Origin: Candidatus Electronema sp.
GTDB lineage: Bacteria; Desulfobacterota; Desulfobulbia; Desulfobulbales; Desulfobulbaceae
Reading direction: 5' to 3'
Length of the DNA: 47,476 bases
NCBI GenBank assembly: GCA_026645415.1
Contig: JAPEVH010000053.1
Coordinates: forward strand, 1-47,476
Under the pieces are notes generated by a model that was not told where the DNA came from, searched no databases, and worked only from the letters and a program-made list of their open reading frames with translations. Position numbers and translations under genes: made by a program. Below, one piece after another: positions 46,940-47,476 of this stretch (positions are counted from its first letter, which is position 1; each line of letters opens with the position of its first letter).

Positions 46940-47048
46940 CCGATCCACTGCGTGCATTCGTACCGATCAACTGCATGCATTCGTACCGATCAAATGCGTG
47001 CATTCGTGCCGATCAAATGCCTGCATTCGTGCCTGTCAAATAAATGAC
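46940..47048. repeat. 23-bp direct repeat array (four full units and a partial)
   Basis: Four head-to-tail 23-bp units start at 46940, 46963, 46986 and 47009. Each begins ccgatc (ccgatcc or ccgatca) and ends tgcattcgt plus a or g. A fifth, degenerate unit (cctgtcaaataaatgac) starts at 47032. Differences are few and scattered. There are no spacers between units. Confidence 0.85.
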
Positions 47049-47165
47049 ACGAGGAATAGTCAGGCTATCCGGCTTTGACTATATGAGCCTCCTTGCTCTT
47101 TGGTGGAGAAGGAAGGCGGGCGCACAACGCGCTCTTGGCAATGGCGCATCAACCAAGGAGCACCC

Positions 47166-47436
47166 ATGCAGTACGTGAAAGAATGCCTGCAACTGCTGTA
47201 CTGGATTTACTTCAAGCCCTACACCCTGAAGCAGCATGTACGGGAGATATGCCCGGAGGCAGCCCGGCGATGTGGGGGCAATCCTGCTGGCCGCCTTGAC
47301 CAAAGGAGAGGCCGTGCCGCCGGAGCTGAACGCGGCTGCGGCTGTCCTCCTGCGCAAGGAAGTGCTGGTGCAGGAGAACAGCGGCTATGCCTTCAAGGTG
47401 CGGCTTATCGGGAAATGGATTGCGGCGAGGGGCTGA
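47166..47436 (+). pseudogene. Frameshifted ORF: membrane-adjacent start joined to an ATPase-like C-terminus
   Basis: A strong ribosome site (aaggag, 47155-47160) precedes the ATG at 47166. The first frame reads VKECLQLLYWIYFKPYTLKQ then HVREICPE and then loses coding character. From about 47265 the +1 frame reads DVGAILLAALTKGEAVPPEL and ends with YAFKVRLIGKWIAARG at 47436, which looks like the C-terminal winged-helix end of a STAND ATPase. A single extra base (or two missing) near 47255-47270 would join them. Alternatives are two short genes or a programmed shift. Confidence 0.5.
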
Positions 47437-47476
47437 CTGAGCAATGCCGACTGGAGGACTTTTGCCTTCACTGCTG

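Larger units (their letters stand above)
46791..47165. other. Intergenic region with hairpin and direct repeats
   Basis: These 375 bp hold a bulged 14-bp hairpin (46841-46876) and the 23-bp repeat array (46940-47048). No promoter, ribosome site or gene is convincing, apart from aaggag at 47155-47160 serving the next ORF. Confidence 0.55.

Noticed and set aside
46940-47048. CRISPR array
   Set aside because: The 23-bp units are directly adjacent with no unique spacers, and no cas genes are nearby.
47079-47357. 92-residue minus-strand frame
   Set aside because: It lies opposite the frameshifted plus-strand ORF that has a strong ribosome site and a recognisable C-terminus.
47444-47476. Start of another gene at the window edge
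   Set aside because: Only eleven codons are visible after an ATG at 47444, and they carry no recognisable signal.

Overview
The window reads as a chromosomal segment of a Gram-negative bacterium with roughly even base composition. The translation cluster order (tRNA-Gly, rimP, nusA, ylxR, infB, rbfA, nrnA, truB, rpsO, pnp, then a PpiC/SurA-type isomerase), the lipoproteins and Sec signal peptides, the sigma-54 response regulator and the many signalling and periplasmic repeat proteins fit Desulfobacterota, probably the Desulfobulbales. A cable-bacterium-like relative is possible, but the genus is inference from gene content and general resemblance; no database was searched.

Layout. 0.16-2.94 kb: a large secreted protein ending in four in-register 80-residue HYR-like repeats, closed by a clear terminator. 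3.1-5.55 kb (leftward): a possible Trypco1-like fragment, a sigma-54 response regulator and a PHP phosphoesterase. 5.65-15.6 kb (rightward): tRNA-Gly(CCC) with its own promoter and terminator, then the rimP-to-pnp translation and RNA-processing cluster. 15.6-17.3 kb: a periplasmic PPIase and a RodZ-like membrane HTH protein. 17.3-25.07 kb (leftward): nine closely spaced or overlapping genes, argJ, PATAN/roadblock protein, roadblock-like protein, MORN-repeat protein, DUF4177 protein, yejB, a FecR-domain protein, yejE and a PilZ protein. 25.2-32.0 kb (rightward): metallophosphoesterase, PPK2, a CvpA-like membrane protein, a membrane-embedded spermidine-synthase-like protein and a large HAD protein.

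32.06-32.57 kb (leftward) holds an unrecognised gene with its own promoter and a perfect Shine-Dalgarno. 32.8-34.75 kb is cysE-cysK for cysteine synthesis. 34.75-36.2 kb (leftward) has a tandem-META lipoprotein and an unknown secreted protein; the latter is divergent from a two-domain OB-fold periplasmic protein, and both have good sigma-70-type promoters. 37.2-43.8 kb has a HAD phosphatase, a Nudix hydrolase and a short polysaccharide set (GT-C-like membrane protein, GT2, GT4, hexapeptide acetyltransferase, GDP-mannose dehydratase). A CAP-domain secreted protein follows on the opposite strand.

The right end (44.7-47.48 kb) looks accessory: a VapBC toxin-antitoxin pair, decayed coding sequence, a STAND/AAA-like ATPase with a C-terminal membrane segment, a bulged hairpin, an array of 23-bp direct repeats and a frameshifted ORF resembling another ATPase tail. 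GC-rich codon use there suggests acquired DNA. The least explained material is this right end, the FecR gene inside the yejB-yejE unit, and the orphan gene at 32 kb.
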